From assembly GCA_900539095.1 (NCBI GenBank), contig UQAR01000002.1:1-64000 (forward strand): a DNA stretch of 64,000 nucleotides, given 5' to 3'. The translations under genes were made by a program, and so were the position numbers. The number at the start of each line of letters is the position of its first letter. Position 1 is the first letter of the stretch. The notes beneath the pieces are model-generated. The model saw nothing but the letters and a program-made list of their open reading frames with translations. It had not been told where the DNA came from and searched no databases. Of this stretch, positions 16,924 through 24,425 are shown piece by piece. This DNA is from an uncultured Ruminococcus sp. (GTDB taxonomy: Bacteria; Bacillota; Clostridia; Oscillospirales; Ruminococcaceae).

Positions 16924-18267
16924 TTATTGTATCTCTTTTTGTCTTGACACTGAGAACTTGTAGATAAACACAGATATTATGGCGGTGAGAACTTCTGTTA
17001 TCCAAAAAGCGTTCCAAACGCCTGTCGGACCTGTGAGCTTGCATAGGAAAAATGCCAGCGGCAGTATTATCACAAGAAATCTGCACAGGGAGATAAGCAG
17101 TGACGGTATACCCATGCCGAGGCCCTCAAGTGCACCTGAGGAAGTAACGGACAGGGCTGAAATTATAAATCCTATACAAATAAGCCTCAGGGCAGTTTTT
17201 CCGATAGCGATAGTGTCGGGATTGTCTGTGAAAAGTCCAATGAGCTGAGCAGGGAGTGCCGCACAAATTATCGTGCCTGCCGCCATTATTACGCCTGTCA
17301 TGTAAAGCACTATGCGGTATATCTTTTTCACACGCTCTTTTTCGCCTGCACCGTAGTTAAAGCTGATAACAGGTCTCATTCCCTGAATAACGCCGTTGGC
17401 AGGCAGATAGAGAAAGGTTTGCAGCTTGTAGTAAATTCCAAGCACCAGTACATAGCTTTGTGAATACGCTGCCAAAATGCCGTTAAGTGCGGATATGAGC
17501 AGCGACGGTAGGGCAAGGTTCAGGGTCGCAGGAATTCCTATGGAATACATTTTGGCGATTATATTGCCGTCAGGACGTTTGTGCTTTGCCGAAAGACTTA
17601 CAGGCAGGTCACAGCGGAGGTATGCTATAATGTAGATAGCAAGTGTGAGCACCTGACCGATACCTGTGGCAAGTGCCGCACCTCGTATGCCCATTTTCGG
17701 GAAAAAGCCTATGCCGAAAATAAGCAGTGGGTCAAGGATTATGTTAGCGATACAGCCGCAGAGCATACTGAACATTGATATCCTCATTCTGCCCACAGAC
17801 TGGAATATCTTTTCAAAGGCGATGCCGAGCATTATGGCAGGGGAGAACGAGAATGCAATGTTGCAATACTGCGTGCCAAGGTCGATAACGTTTCTGTCTT
17901 TTGTGAACATACCGAGAAATGCAGGCATTATGAGTATGCAGACTATCATGAGGACAATGCCGTGCACCGCTGAAAGTGCAAGTCCCTGAGTTGCGGCAAT
18001 GTCAGCCTTTTCTTTTCTGCCTGCACCAAGATATATGGCAATGACCGCATTGATGCCGATACCAAAGCCGATAGCAGTGGCACTTATAAAATTCTGCACA
18101 GGGAACACCAGTGAAAGCGATGTCATTGCGTCCTCGCTTATCTTTGCCACGAAAAAGCTGTCAATGATGTTGTAAAGAGAGTTTACGAGCATAGATATCA
18201 CCATTGGCAGGGACATTGAAAGCAGCAGCGGAAATATTGGTCTTGTTTTCATGAAATCACTGTTCAT
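16924..18267 (-). CDS. MATE-family multidrug/Na+ antiporter
   Basis: About 447 residues with twelve predicted membrane helices. FPLLLSMSLPMVISMLVNSLYN (in parts: SMSLPMVISML, NSLYNIIDSFF) and later GIRGAALATGIGQ and SFNYGAGEKERV are MATE signatures of the DinF/NorM class. These proteins export cationic drugs or metabolites using Na+ or H+ gradients. Start: ATG 18267 is taken; the GTG at 18282 directly abuts AAGGAG, and ATG 18252 is also possible. A consensus promoter with an internal palindrome and a leader terminator precede it, so expression is likely regulated. The substrate is unknown. Confidence 0.88.
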   Translation of the reverse strand: MNSDFMKTRPIFPLLLSMSLPMVISMLVNSLYNIIDSFFVAKISEDAMTSLSLVFPVQNFISATAIGFGIGINAVIAIYLGAGRKEKADIAATQGLALSAVHGIVLMIVCILIMPAFLGMFTKDRNVIDLGTQYCNIAFSFSPAIMLGIAFEKIFQSVGRMRISMFSMLCGCIANIILDPLLIFGIGFFPKMGIRGAALATGIGQVLTLAIYIIAYLRCDLPVSLSAKHKRPDGNIIAKMYSIGIPATLNLALPSLLISALNGILAAYSQSYVLVLGIYYKLQTFLYLPANGVIQGMRPVISFNYGAGEKERVKKIYRIVLYMTGVIMAAGTIICAALPAQLIGLFTDNPDTIAIGKTALRLICIGFIISALSVTSSGALEGLGMGIPSLLISLCRFLVIILPLAFFLCKLTGPTGVWNAFWITEVLTAIISVFIYKFSVSRQKEIQ

Positions 18268-18290
18268 AAGTTTTGTTTTCACTCCTTAAT

Positions 18291-18344
18291 TTATGGACAT
18301 AAAAAAGCCGCACAGCTTGTTTGCTGTGTGGCGAAAAGTGACAT
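18291..18344 (-). CDS. Possible 17-codon leader peptide of the MATE gene
   Basis: ATG 18344 to TAA 18291 on the minus strand encodes 17 residues beginning MSLFATQQ and ending AAFLCP. The frame runs through the whole leader terminator and stops just before the SD of the MATE gene. The arrangement would suit translation-dependent attenuation. Against it, I see no good SD for the leader. The open frame may be chance. Confidence 0.3.
   Translation of the reverse strand: MSLFATQQTSCAAFLCP
18301..18333 (-). terminator. Leader terminator (attenuator) upstream of the MATE gene
   Basis: On the minus strand GCCACACAGC, loop AAACAA, GCTGTGCGGC, then TTTTTT. It lies between the promoter (18382-18410) and the coding start, so transcription of the exporter depends on read-through. 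Confidence 0.8.
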
Positions 18345-18381
18345 ATGGTCAGGAAAAATCCACGCAAGTTTTACAGTGTAT

Positions 18382-18410
18382 ATTTTAACACGCCTATAGG
18401 CGTTTGTCAA
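18382..18410 (-). promoter_or_regulatory. MATE gene promoter with palindromic operator in the spacer
   Basis: On the minus strand TTGACA (18410-18405), 17-bp spacer, TAAAAT (18387-18382). The spacer contains the perfect 14-bp palindrome ACGCCTATAGGCGT (18390-18403), an ideal position for a repressor dimer or a spacer-twisting MerR-type activator. Confidence 0.8.
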
Positions 18411-18515
18411 CGAATTTTCTTTAAAGTATATGTTTCAGAATGATTTCCGACTGATTTTGTATGAAAATGTGTACCAGTTAATATTGTGAACAATATTATA
18501 ATTAGTATCTGTCTA

Positions 18516-18544
18516 TTGACAATGGGCTGAGGGTATGTTATAAT
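18516..18544 (+). promoter_or_regulatory. Consensus sigma-A promoter of the GGDEF/HD-GYP gene
   Basis: TTGACA (18516-18521), 17-bp spacer, TATAAT (18539-18544), matching the consensus at every position. It lies 73 bp before the start codon. The rest of the 18411-18616 gap is A+T rich with no other clear signal. Confidence 0.85.
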
Positions 18545-18616
18545 ATAGAAATTAGAAATGTTGAAAAAAACAAGAAGATCAGGAAATGAAAGACGCAAGG
18601 ATAAGGAGAACGTTAT

Positions 18617-20560
18617 ATGGACGTATATAAGCTATGGAGCTGTAGTGACGACGGCGAAAGCAGTTGTATTTCTACTATGGAGCAGATAAGACAGGAAATT
18701 GACGTTCTCAGAAAGACGTTTGATTTTGTAAGACTGCTTAAAGCAGATGATATCCATGAAAGTCACGGCACAAATGGTGAGATACCATGTCAGTGCTTTT
18801 CTTTTTGGAAAGTGAATGATCCTTGCGAAAACTGCATTTCTATGAAAACTCTTTTTGATAAAAAGCCGAGAACAAAGCTTGAATTTATGGATTCTGATAT
18901 CTATCAGGTCTTTTCAAGATATGTTGAGGTAGACGGTGAGCCTTATGTTATGGAGCTTATAAAAAGGCTCGATAACGATTCGCTGGTGGGCGTGAACGAC
19001 AGGGAAAAGCTTATGAACAAGCTTATGAAATATCATGCCGCCATGTATACTGACGCTCTCACTGGGGCTAATAACAGAAGATATTTTGAGGATAAGCTGA
19101 AAAAATCTCACATTGTGGCAGGCGTTGCAATGATAGACCTTGATGATTTCAAGCTTTATAACGATACCTGCGGTCATGACGCAGGCGATATGGTGCTTGT
19201 CACGGTGGTGGACGTTATAAGACGCTGTATAAGAAAGTCAGATGTGCTTGTGCGTTACGGCGGTGATGAGTTCCTGCTTGTTATGCCTGATATACAAGAG
19301 GAGGATTTTGCCCATAAGCTCAGGCAGATAAAAAGAAATATCCACGCTGCGACTGTGGCAGGATATTCTAATATACGTTTGTCAGCAAGCGTTGGCGGAG
19401 TTTTCACTGACGGAAAGAGCCTTGAAGAGGCTGTGAGCAAGGCTGACAAGCTTATGTATCAGGCAAAGTCAAAGAAAAACACTGTGGTCACTGAGGAAAG
19501 CGAGCTTGCAGTGGACGAGTCTAATAAGCTGGAAATACTTATCGTTGACGATTCGCAGATAAACAGAGAGATACTTGCGGAAATGCTTGGGGACGAATAT
19601 AGGATACATGATGCGGCGAGCGGCAAGGAATGTATAAAGCTGCTCGATCAGTATGGTACTGGTATCTCCCTTGTGCTCCTTGATATCGTCATGCCTGAAA
19701 TGGACGGTTTTGAGGTGCTAGATTATATGGCTGAGCACCACTGGATAGAGGATATACCTGTTATAATGATATCAAGCGAGGACTCTGTTTCGTCCATAAG
19801 GAAAGCCTATGAGCTTGGTGTGTCTGACTATATAAGCAGACCTTTTGACGCTCATGTTGTGTATCAGCGTGTGTTCAACACCATAAAGCTGTATGCAAAA
19901 CAGCGTAGGCTCATTACTCTTGTGAGCGACCAAATGTACGAGCGAGATAAAAACAACCGCATGATGGTGAGCATACTCAGTCAGATAGTTGAATTCAGAA
20001 ACGGCGAGAGCGGCAGCCATGTGGTGAATATAAAGAGGATAACCGAACTGCTCCTTGACAGACTGCCTATGAGAACGAACAAGTATACTTTGAGCAGTAC
20101 AGAACAGCTGCTCATACCAATGGCTGCGGCACTGCACGATATAGGCAAGATAGGTATAGATGACAAGATACTAAACAAGCCGGGCAGGCTGACGAAAGAA
20201 GAGTTTGAGATAATGAAAACTCACTCTGCTATCGGAGCGAATATGCTTGAAAGCCTTGAGCAGTTCCATGACGAGCCGCTTATAAAGATAGCACACGATA
20301 TATGTAGGTGGCACCATGAGCGTTATGACGGCAGGGGATATCCTGACGGACTTAAAGGCGACGAGATACCTATTTCGGCACAGATAGTGTCTATTGCTGA
20401 CGTCTATGACGCATTGGTCAGCGAACGAGTATATAAAAAGGCATACACCCATGAGAAAGCTATGGATATGATACTTAACGGGGAGTGCGGCACATTCAAC
20501 CCTGTTCTGCTTGAATGTTTGAAAGATATCCAAGACGAGCTTGTTAAGGGTGTGCAGTAA
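18617..20560 (+). CDS. GGDEF-REC-HD-GYP cyclic-di-GMP turnover protein
   Basis: 647 residues. Order of domains: a Cys-rich N-terminal sensor (about 1-140, with CQC and CENC), GGDEF diguanylate cyclase (about 147-295, intact RYGGDEF and inhibitory I-site RKSD five residues before it), receiver domain (about 310-425, VDDSQ and LLDIVMPEMDG), and an HD-GYP phosphodiesterase (about 440-640, HDIGKIGI, HHERYDGRGYPDGL). Both synthesis and breakdown of c-di-GMP therefore appear possible in one protein. No transmembrane segment is visible, so it should be cytoplasmic. ATG 18617 follows AAGGAGAACGTTAT. It stands alone between its own promoter and a terminator. Confidence 0.9.
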   Translation: MDVYKLWSCSDDGESSCISTMEQIRQEIDVLRKTFDFVRLLKADDIHESHGTNGEIPCQCFSFWKVNDPCENCISMKTLFDKKPRTKLEFMDSDIYQVFSRYVEVDGEPYVMELIKRLDNDSLVGVNDREKLMNKLMKYHAAMYTDALTGANNRRYFEDKLKKSHIVAGVAMIDLDDFKLYNDTCGHDAGDMVLVTVVDVIRRCIRKSDVLVRYGGDEFLLVMPDIQEEDFAHKLRQIKRNIHAATVAGYSNIRLSASVGGVFTDGKSLEEAVSKADKLMYQAKSKKNTVVTEESELAVDESNKLEILIVDDSQINREILAEMLGDEYRIHDAASGKECIKLLDQYGTGISLVLLDIVMPEMDGFEVLDYMAEHHWIEDIPVIMISSEDSVSSIRKAYELGVSDYISRPFDAHVVYQRVFNTIKLYAKQRRLITLVSDQMYERDKNNRMMVSILSQIVEFRNGESGSHVVNIKRITELLLDRLPMRTNKYTLSSTEQLLIPMAAALHDIGKIGIDDKILNKPGRLTKEEFEIMKTHSAIGANMLESLEQFHDEPLIKIAHDICRWHHERYDGRGYPDGLKGDEIPISAQIVSIADVYDALVSERVYKKAYTHEKAMDMILNGECGTFNPVLLECLKDIQDELVKGVQ

Positions 20561-20606
20561 GAACAGTAATATTTTGCAAGGAGTATTTTATTTTCCCGAA
20601 AATATA

Positions 20607-20641
20607 GAAAAATACCCGTATCCTGCGATACGGGTATTTTT
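20607..20641. terminator. Bidirectional terminator
   Basis: AAAATACCCGTATC, loop CTGC, GATACGGGTATTTT. A perfect 14-bp stem with A/T flanks on both sides; it serves the GGDEF gene (+) and the lipase gene (-). Confidence 0.92.
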
Positions 20642-20642
20642 A

Positions 20643-21971
20643 TCAGAAACCTTGTTCTTTTAGTTCTTTTACCAGATTAACGTAAAAATCTCTTACGTCA
20701 AAATCCTTGATGTTTTCCCTGAAAAGATCGATAACATCACCGTGGGAAATTCCACGCTTGCCTTGGTGTTCTATCATGCGGCTGTTCTCGCCGTATAAGC
20801 CGGATTCTACCGTTACAAGTCCGTCATTGCCTTTGCCGTAAGGCTTGTTAAGGAGATATCCGAAGTTGAGCGGAAATCCTGCGGAGCGTATGCTGTTCAT
20901 TTTGCTCATAACGGAGCGGTATGAAACAAGGGGACTGTCAGGGGTCACTGCGTTCATTTCGGAGCAGTTTTTATAGGTGAGGTCGTAAACGCCGTTTATA
21001 AAGCTAGGGCTTTTGTCACCAAGGGCGGTGAAAAGCTTGTTGTATTTGTTGTCAACAAATCTCTTTATGCCGTCAGGTATCTTCTCAAGGAGCATATCAA
21101 CAAATTTACAGCCGTAGTGAGGTGTGTTTATGGTAGTGAGGGTCGCAACATATTTGTCCATGCCAAGGTGTGCGATAGCGTATCTCGAATCAAGTCCGCC
21201 CTTTGAATGTGCGATTATGTTCACCTTTTCAGCACCCGTTTCTGCAAGCACTTCCTTTATCCTGTCTGCAAGCTCTTCGGCACTTAATGAAACTTTGTTG
21301 GCAGACTGCTGCTTGCCGTAGAAAATCTCAGCACCGTTTCGTATAAGCTCGTTAGGTATCCTGCCCCAGTAGTTTACTATCTGCCAGTCACGGAAGAATA
21401 TGCCGTGAACCATGAGTATAGGATATTTTGTTTTGCATATCTCATTTTCCTTGCGTGCCTCGTTAAGGTCGAGTTTAGCTTGCTCAAAGAAGTATTCGCT
21501 CCGTGCCGCCTTGTAGAATTTTCTGAACACAAGGCAGTTCACAAGCGGTATGTACCATGTGAAGAGCAGCAGAACATACCATAGCACTTTCACCTGACGT
21601 GCCGACGCTGCGATCCTTACTATGCCGCTCAGACACACAAGTGTGGTCACGCCGTAAGCACAAAGCCCATTTGCAAGCAGCCGCCAGCCGTTAAGGTCGG
21701 TAAAGCATAGTGCGATGATGACAAAAAGCTGTATCACGCTTTGCATAACGCCGCAGCCCAGAACAAACGCACCTGAATCCAGCCGCCGCATTTTTCTCTG
21801 AGCCTGTTTGTTTCCGTGTGACTTTGCGATAAAGACTAATGTGTATAACGCAAGCAGCAGGATAATAAGCGTTTTTTGCCATGTTCGGATGCTGCACATC
21901 TTCCACAGTGCGGGTGCGTTTGCAAGCATGAGCACAGGAAGTGACAGCATTATCCCCTTTATTTTTTTCAT
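20643..21971 (-). CDS. Membrane-anchored lipase/alpha-beta hydrolase
   Basis: 442 residues. Roughly the first 170 residues hold four hydrophobic helices; the rest is an alpha/beta hydrolase. YPILMVHGIFFRDW is the oxyanion region, AHSKGGLDSRYA holds the nucleophile Ser, and GISHGDVIDL probably the catalytic His. The catalytic part resembles triacylglycerol lipases and PGAP1-like esterases. It follows dnaI by 11 bases, so it is probably cotranscribed with dnaD-dnaI, an odd pairing with no evident functional link. Confidence 0.75.
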   Translation of the reverse strand: MKKIKGIMLSLPVLMLANAPALWKMCSIRTWQKTLIILLLALYTLVFIAKSHGNKQAQRKMRRLDSGAFVLGCGVMQSVIQLFVIIALCFTDLNGWRLLANGLCAYGVTTLVCLSGIVRIAASARQVKVLWYVLLLFTWYIPLVNCLVFRKFYKAARSEYFFEQAKLDLNEARKENEICKTKYPILMVHGIFFRDWQIVNYWGRIPNELIRNGAEIFYGKQQSANKVSLSAEELADRIKEVLAETGAEKVNIIAHSKGGLDSRYAIAHLGMDKYVATLTTINTPHYGCKFVDMLLEKIPDGIKRFVDNKYNKLFTALGDKSPSFINGVYDLTYKNCSEMNAVTPDSPLVSYRSVMSKMNSIRSAGFPLNFGYLLNKPYGKGNDGLVTVESGLYGENSRMIEHQGKRGISHGDVIDLFRENIKDFDVRDFYVNLVKELKEQGF

Positions 21972-21982
21972 ATTGTTACCCC

Positions 21983-22963
21983 TTAAAGATTATTTTTCAG
22001 CTTGACGTGTCGGATATCGCTGCCCATGAACATTATAGGAGAGAAACAGCCTGTCAGTCTTGAAACTATACGTTCGTTGTATTTTGAGTTAAGCTCGTTT
22101 TTGGTAAGATTTGTGGAGATTATAGTCGGCTTGTTAAGGTTTATTCTCTCGTTTATTATCTCATAGAGCACGGCGTCAGTAAAGCTGGTCTGAAACTCTG
22201 AACCAAGATCGTCAAGTATAACAAGGTCAGCGTTTTCTATAATGTCAAGGGTCTGACCTTCAGCCCTGCCGAAATGCTCGTCCTCTATCTGTCTTAACAG
22301 CTTGAGAAGTGAGCCGAACACAACGCTGTAGCCTTTTTTAGTAAGCTCATTTGCGATGCAGGCGGAGAGAAAGGTTTTGCCCAGTCCAGTTCTGCCAAAG
22401 AAAAACAGGGAAGGGGAGCTTGTGTGAAACTTGTCGGCATATTCACGGCAGTTGGAATAGACCGTTCTCATTCTGTCCCTTGGGGACATTCCGCTGCTGT
22501 CGCTGTCAGGGTAAAAATCTATTCGGAACTCGGAAAAATCGTGCAGTTTTATGCTGCAATTCTCGTTTAGCTCCTCGATAGTATACTTTTTCAGCAGCTC
22601 GGTGAAACACTGGCATTTTATACCGTCACGATAGCCGTAATCGCAGCATTTCGGGCAGTTGTAATGGTAATCAAGATAGTCCTCAGGATATCCGCCTGCT
22701 TTGAGCAGGTCTTTTATCGCCCTCTGGGTGTTGAGATTGTTCATTCTTATCTTGTTTATAAGGTCTTTTCCGTGACCTTTTTGTCCGACTATATTTTTCA
22801 GCAGGTCGCAGTTATTTTCTGTGAGCGTCCTTGAAAGGGCAGCTATCTCAGGGAGCTTTTGTGCTATCTCCTGAGCGTGAGCCTCATGCTCGTTTGCCAC
22901 AGCCTCACGCCGTCTTTTAAGTTCATTTTCAGCCTTGTCATAGGCGGTAAGTGAATATTTCAT
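21983..22963 (-). CDS. dnaI: DnaI/DnaC-like helicase loader ATPase
   Basis: 326 residues. An N-terminal domain with a CPKCCDYGYRDG...CQC zinc site is followed by an AAA+ ATPase with Walker A FFGRTGLGKT and Walker B LVILDDLG. This matches the DnaI class that loads replicative helicase. IstB-like transposition ATPases share the fold, but the zinc site and the dnaD neighbour favour a helicase loader. Start ATG 22963 after AAGGAG. Second gene of the dnaD operon. Confidence 0.88.
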   Translation of the reverse strand: MKYSLTAYDKAENELKRRREAVANEHEAHAQEIAQKLPEIAALSRTLTENNCDLLKNIVGQKGHGKDLINKIRMNNLNTQRAIKDLLKAGGYPEDYLDYHYNCPKCCDYGYRDGIKCQCFTELLKKYTIEELNENCSIKLHDFSEFRIDFYPDSDSSGMSPRDRMRTVYSNCREYADKFHTSSPSLFFFGRTGLGKTFLSACIANELTKKGYSVVFGSLLKLLRQIEDEHFGRAEGQTLDIIENADLVILDDLGSEFQTSFTDAVLYEIINERINLNKPTIISTNLTKNELNSKYNERIVSRLTGCFSPIMFMGSDIRHVKLKNNL

Positions 22964-22976
22964 TTTTTACTCCTTA

Positions 22977-24008
22977 TCAAAGCTTGCCTGTTTTGCTCAG
23001 GTCAAAATTCATGGCAAAGTTCTCGAAATCGTCAAGGTCATAGGACGTCTGCTTTTCATCACCCTTGTCGGTATTCTGAGGCTTTTTGGTATTGGTGCGG
23101 TGTTTTTCGTCCTCATGTGTGACCTGTTCAGGGGTCGTTATGCTCTTGCCCGACCAATTTGAAAGTATGGCGTCGATATATTTATAGCTTAGCTTATTGG
23201 TATTGTTCACGCACTTGTTGTAAGCTATCTCCAGCATTTCGGCGGTAAAGCCCATAGTACGCCACTTTTCTATCATTTCAAGCTGCATCTTTGAAGGCTT
23301 TGCAGTCTGACCGAATATTTTAAGTATCCTGTTTTCGTATTTCTTTATGTCCGACAGCCTTATTATCTCTTGCTCTATCTGCGGATAGGTGCAGATATCC
23401 TGCTCATACCAACTCCGCATTACTGTCACAAGGTAAGCCACACTGCGTTTGTCCAGTGATACGCAGTATTCCGCCGCAAGGAGTATAGACGCAGCGTCAA
23501 AGCGGTAATACTCATAAAGTGCAAGAAGTTCGCCTTGCTCAGTGCCGTTGATAGTACGCTGCAAAACAGTTTGTATCCCGTCAAAAAGGTGGGCAAGGTT
23601 AGGGTCTTTCTGCTGTTTTTCCAGTATCTCAGAGTTCTTGTAGCTTATGTGCAGCTTGTTTGACACGCTCTGACGTTTTGCAGCCACAGCCTCGACCTTT
23701 GAAACAGGTTCAGCCACTGCCGCAGGTGCGGAAACTTTTTGTGCCTTAACAGGCTGTTTTCCGTCGCCACGCTTTGCGGTGATAACGCCAAGGGACACCC
23801 AGTGAGTAATGGCGTCGATAACGGTGTTTTCAGAAAGTCCCGACTTTTCCGCAAGCTTTGCTGTATCACATTCACGCTCAGGTGAGCAGAGTATGCAAAG
23901 CAGGACTTTCACAAAATCCCCGTCGCTTAATTTTATGTAATTTTCAACCACTTTAGACGGCACACAAAAGCTGCTGCCCCAGCGGTCGCAGTCAAAAATA
24001 TATTTCAT
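22977..24008 (-). CDS. dnaD: DnaD-domain replication initiation protein
   Basis: 343 residues. The N-terminal winged-helix region (about 1-90; KLAEKSGLSENTVIDAI) and a C-terminal DnaD/DnaB2 domain ending with WRTMGFTAEMLEIAYNKC and YIDAILSNW are the diagnostic parts. DnaD acts with DnaI in origin and restart primosome assembly. First gene of the leftward operon, with a TTGCAA-17-TATAAT promoter in the shared intergenic region with agrD. Confidence 0.88.
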   Translation of the reverse strand: MKYIFDCDRWGSSFCVPSKVVENYIKLSDGDFVKVLLCILCSPERECDTAKLAEKSGLSENTVIDAITHWVSLGVITAKRGDGKQPVKAQKVSAPAAVAEPVSKVEAVAAKRQSVSNKLHISYKNSEILEKQQKDPNLAHLFDGIQTVLQRTINGTEQGELLALYEYYRFDAASILLAAEYCVSLDKRSVAYLVTVMRSWYEQDICTYPQIEQEIIRLSDIKKYENRILKIFGQTAKPSKMQLEMIEKWRTMGFTAEMLEIAYNKCVNNTNKLSYKYIDAILSNWSGKSITTPEQVTHEDEKHRTNTKKPQNTDKGDEKQTSYDLDDFENFAMNFDLSKTGKL

Positions 24009-24052
24009 GATGTTTCCTCGTTCGCTAGTTAAATAAAAATCATCCCAAAATA

Positions 24053-24081
24053 ATTATATCACAAAAACCGATACATTGCAA
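24053..24081 (-). promoter_or_regulatory. sigma-A promoter of dnaD-dnaI-lipase
   Basis: On the minus strand TTGCAA (24081-24076), 17-bp spacer, TATAAT (24058-24053), 45 bp before dnaD. Confidence 0.75.
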
Positions 24082-24118
24082 CAAAAAAACTCTCACTTTT
24101 CATGTATAGTGCTCCAGT

Positions 24119-24168
24119 CGAAAATGGGCGAAAAAAGTGTAGAAAATATGCGAAAAATGCACTTTTCG
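24119..24168. repeat. CGAAAA motif cluster between dnaD and agrD
   Basis: CGAAAA occurs at 24119, 24129 and 24151 on the plus strand and inverted (TTTTCG) at 24163-24168; the last two form a 6-bp inverted repeat around ATGCAC. A larger imperfect inverted repeat pairs CGAAAAAAGTG (24129-24139) with CACTTTTCG (24160-24168). The minus strand across 24171-24165 reads TGTCGAA, the Spo0A box consensus. Regulatory role is inferred. Confidence 0.4.
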
Positions 24169-24185
24169 ACAGACTGACGTGCAAG

Positions 24186-24215
24186 TTGTTACATGAAATC
24201 GGTTAATTATTACAT
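24186..24215 (+). promoter_or_regulatory. LytTR-type direct repeat upstream of agrD
   Basis: TTGTTACAT (24186-24194) and TTATTACAT (24207-24215) are 8/9 identical, separated by 12 bp (21-bp period), and end five bases before the -35 of agrD. AgrA/LytTR-family regulators are known to bind 9-bp direct repeats with this spacing next to the -35. Confidence 0.55.
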
Positions 24216-24220
24216 ATCTC

Positions 24221-24248
24221 TTCACAAACGATTTTTTTGTGATATAAT
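24221..24248 (+). promoter_or_regulatory. Promoter of the agrDB module
   Basis: TTCACA (24221-24226), 16-bp spacer, TATAAT (24243-24248) with an extended -10 TG (TGATATAAT). The short spacer and weak -35 fit an activated promoter. Confidence 0.65.
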
Positions 24249-24281
24249 AGAATCAGAAAATGAAAAAAGGAGGGGAAAGCC

Positions 24282-24425
24282 ATGACAAGCTTGGTAAAAA
24301 GATATAGTGCAACGATAGCAGCTTTGGCTCTTGGCCTTACTACAATGGTTGCAAATTCAGCTTGTTGTTTCTGCATTCACCAGCCGAAAATGCCTGAAAC
24401 TGCGAAAAAACTTCGCAAGTTCTGA
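24282..24425 (+). CDS. agrD: AgrD-like cyclic (thio)lactone autoinducer precursor
   Basis: 47 residues, ATG 24282 after GGAGGGG. It has an N-terminal amphipathic/hydrophobic leader (about 1-27, ATIAALALGLTTMVANSA), a short Cys-rich core (Cys28, Cys29, Cys31) and a charged tail with HQPKMPE (33-39) and KKLRKF. The leader-core-charged tail plan and the PKxPE motif after the core are typical of AgrD signal precursors in staphylococci and clostridia. A five-residue ring CCFCI (28-32) closed on a Cys thiol would fit family rules, with Cys28 as the likely thiolactone residue. The stop overlaps the agrB start by one base (TGATG). Missed by length filters. Confidence 0.85.
   Translation: MTSLVKRYSATIAALALGLTTMVANSACCFCIHQPKMPETAKKLRKF

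Noticed and set aside
21983..22963. IstB transposition helper of an insertion sequence
   Set aside because: The zinc site and the dnaD partner point to a DnaI helicase loader; no transposase or terminal inverted repeats are present.
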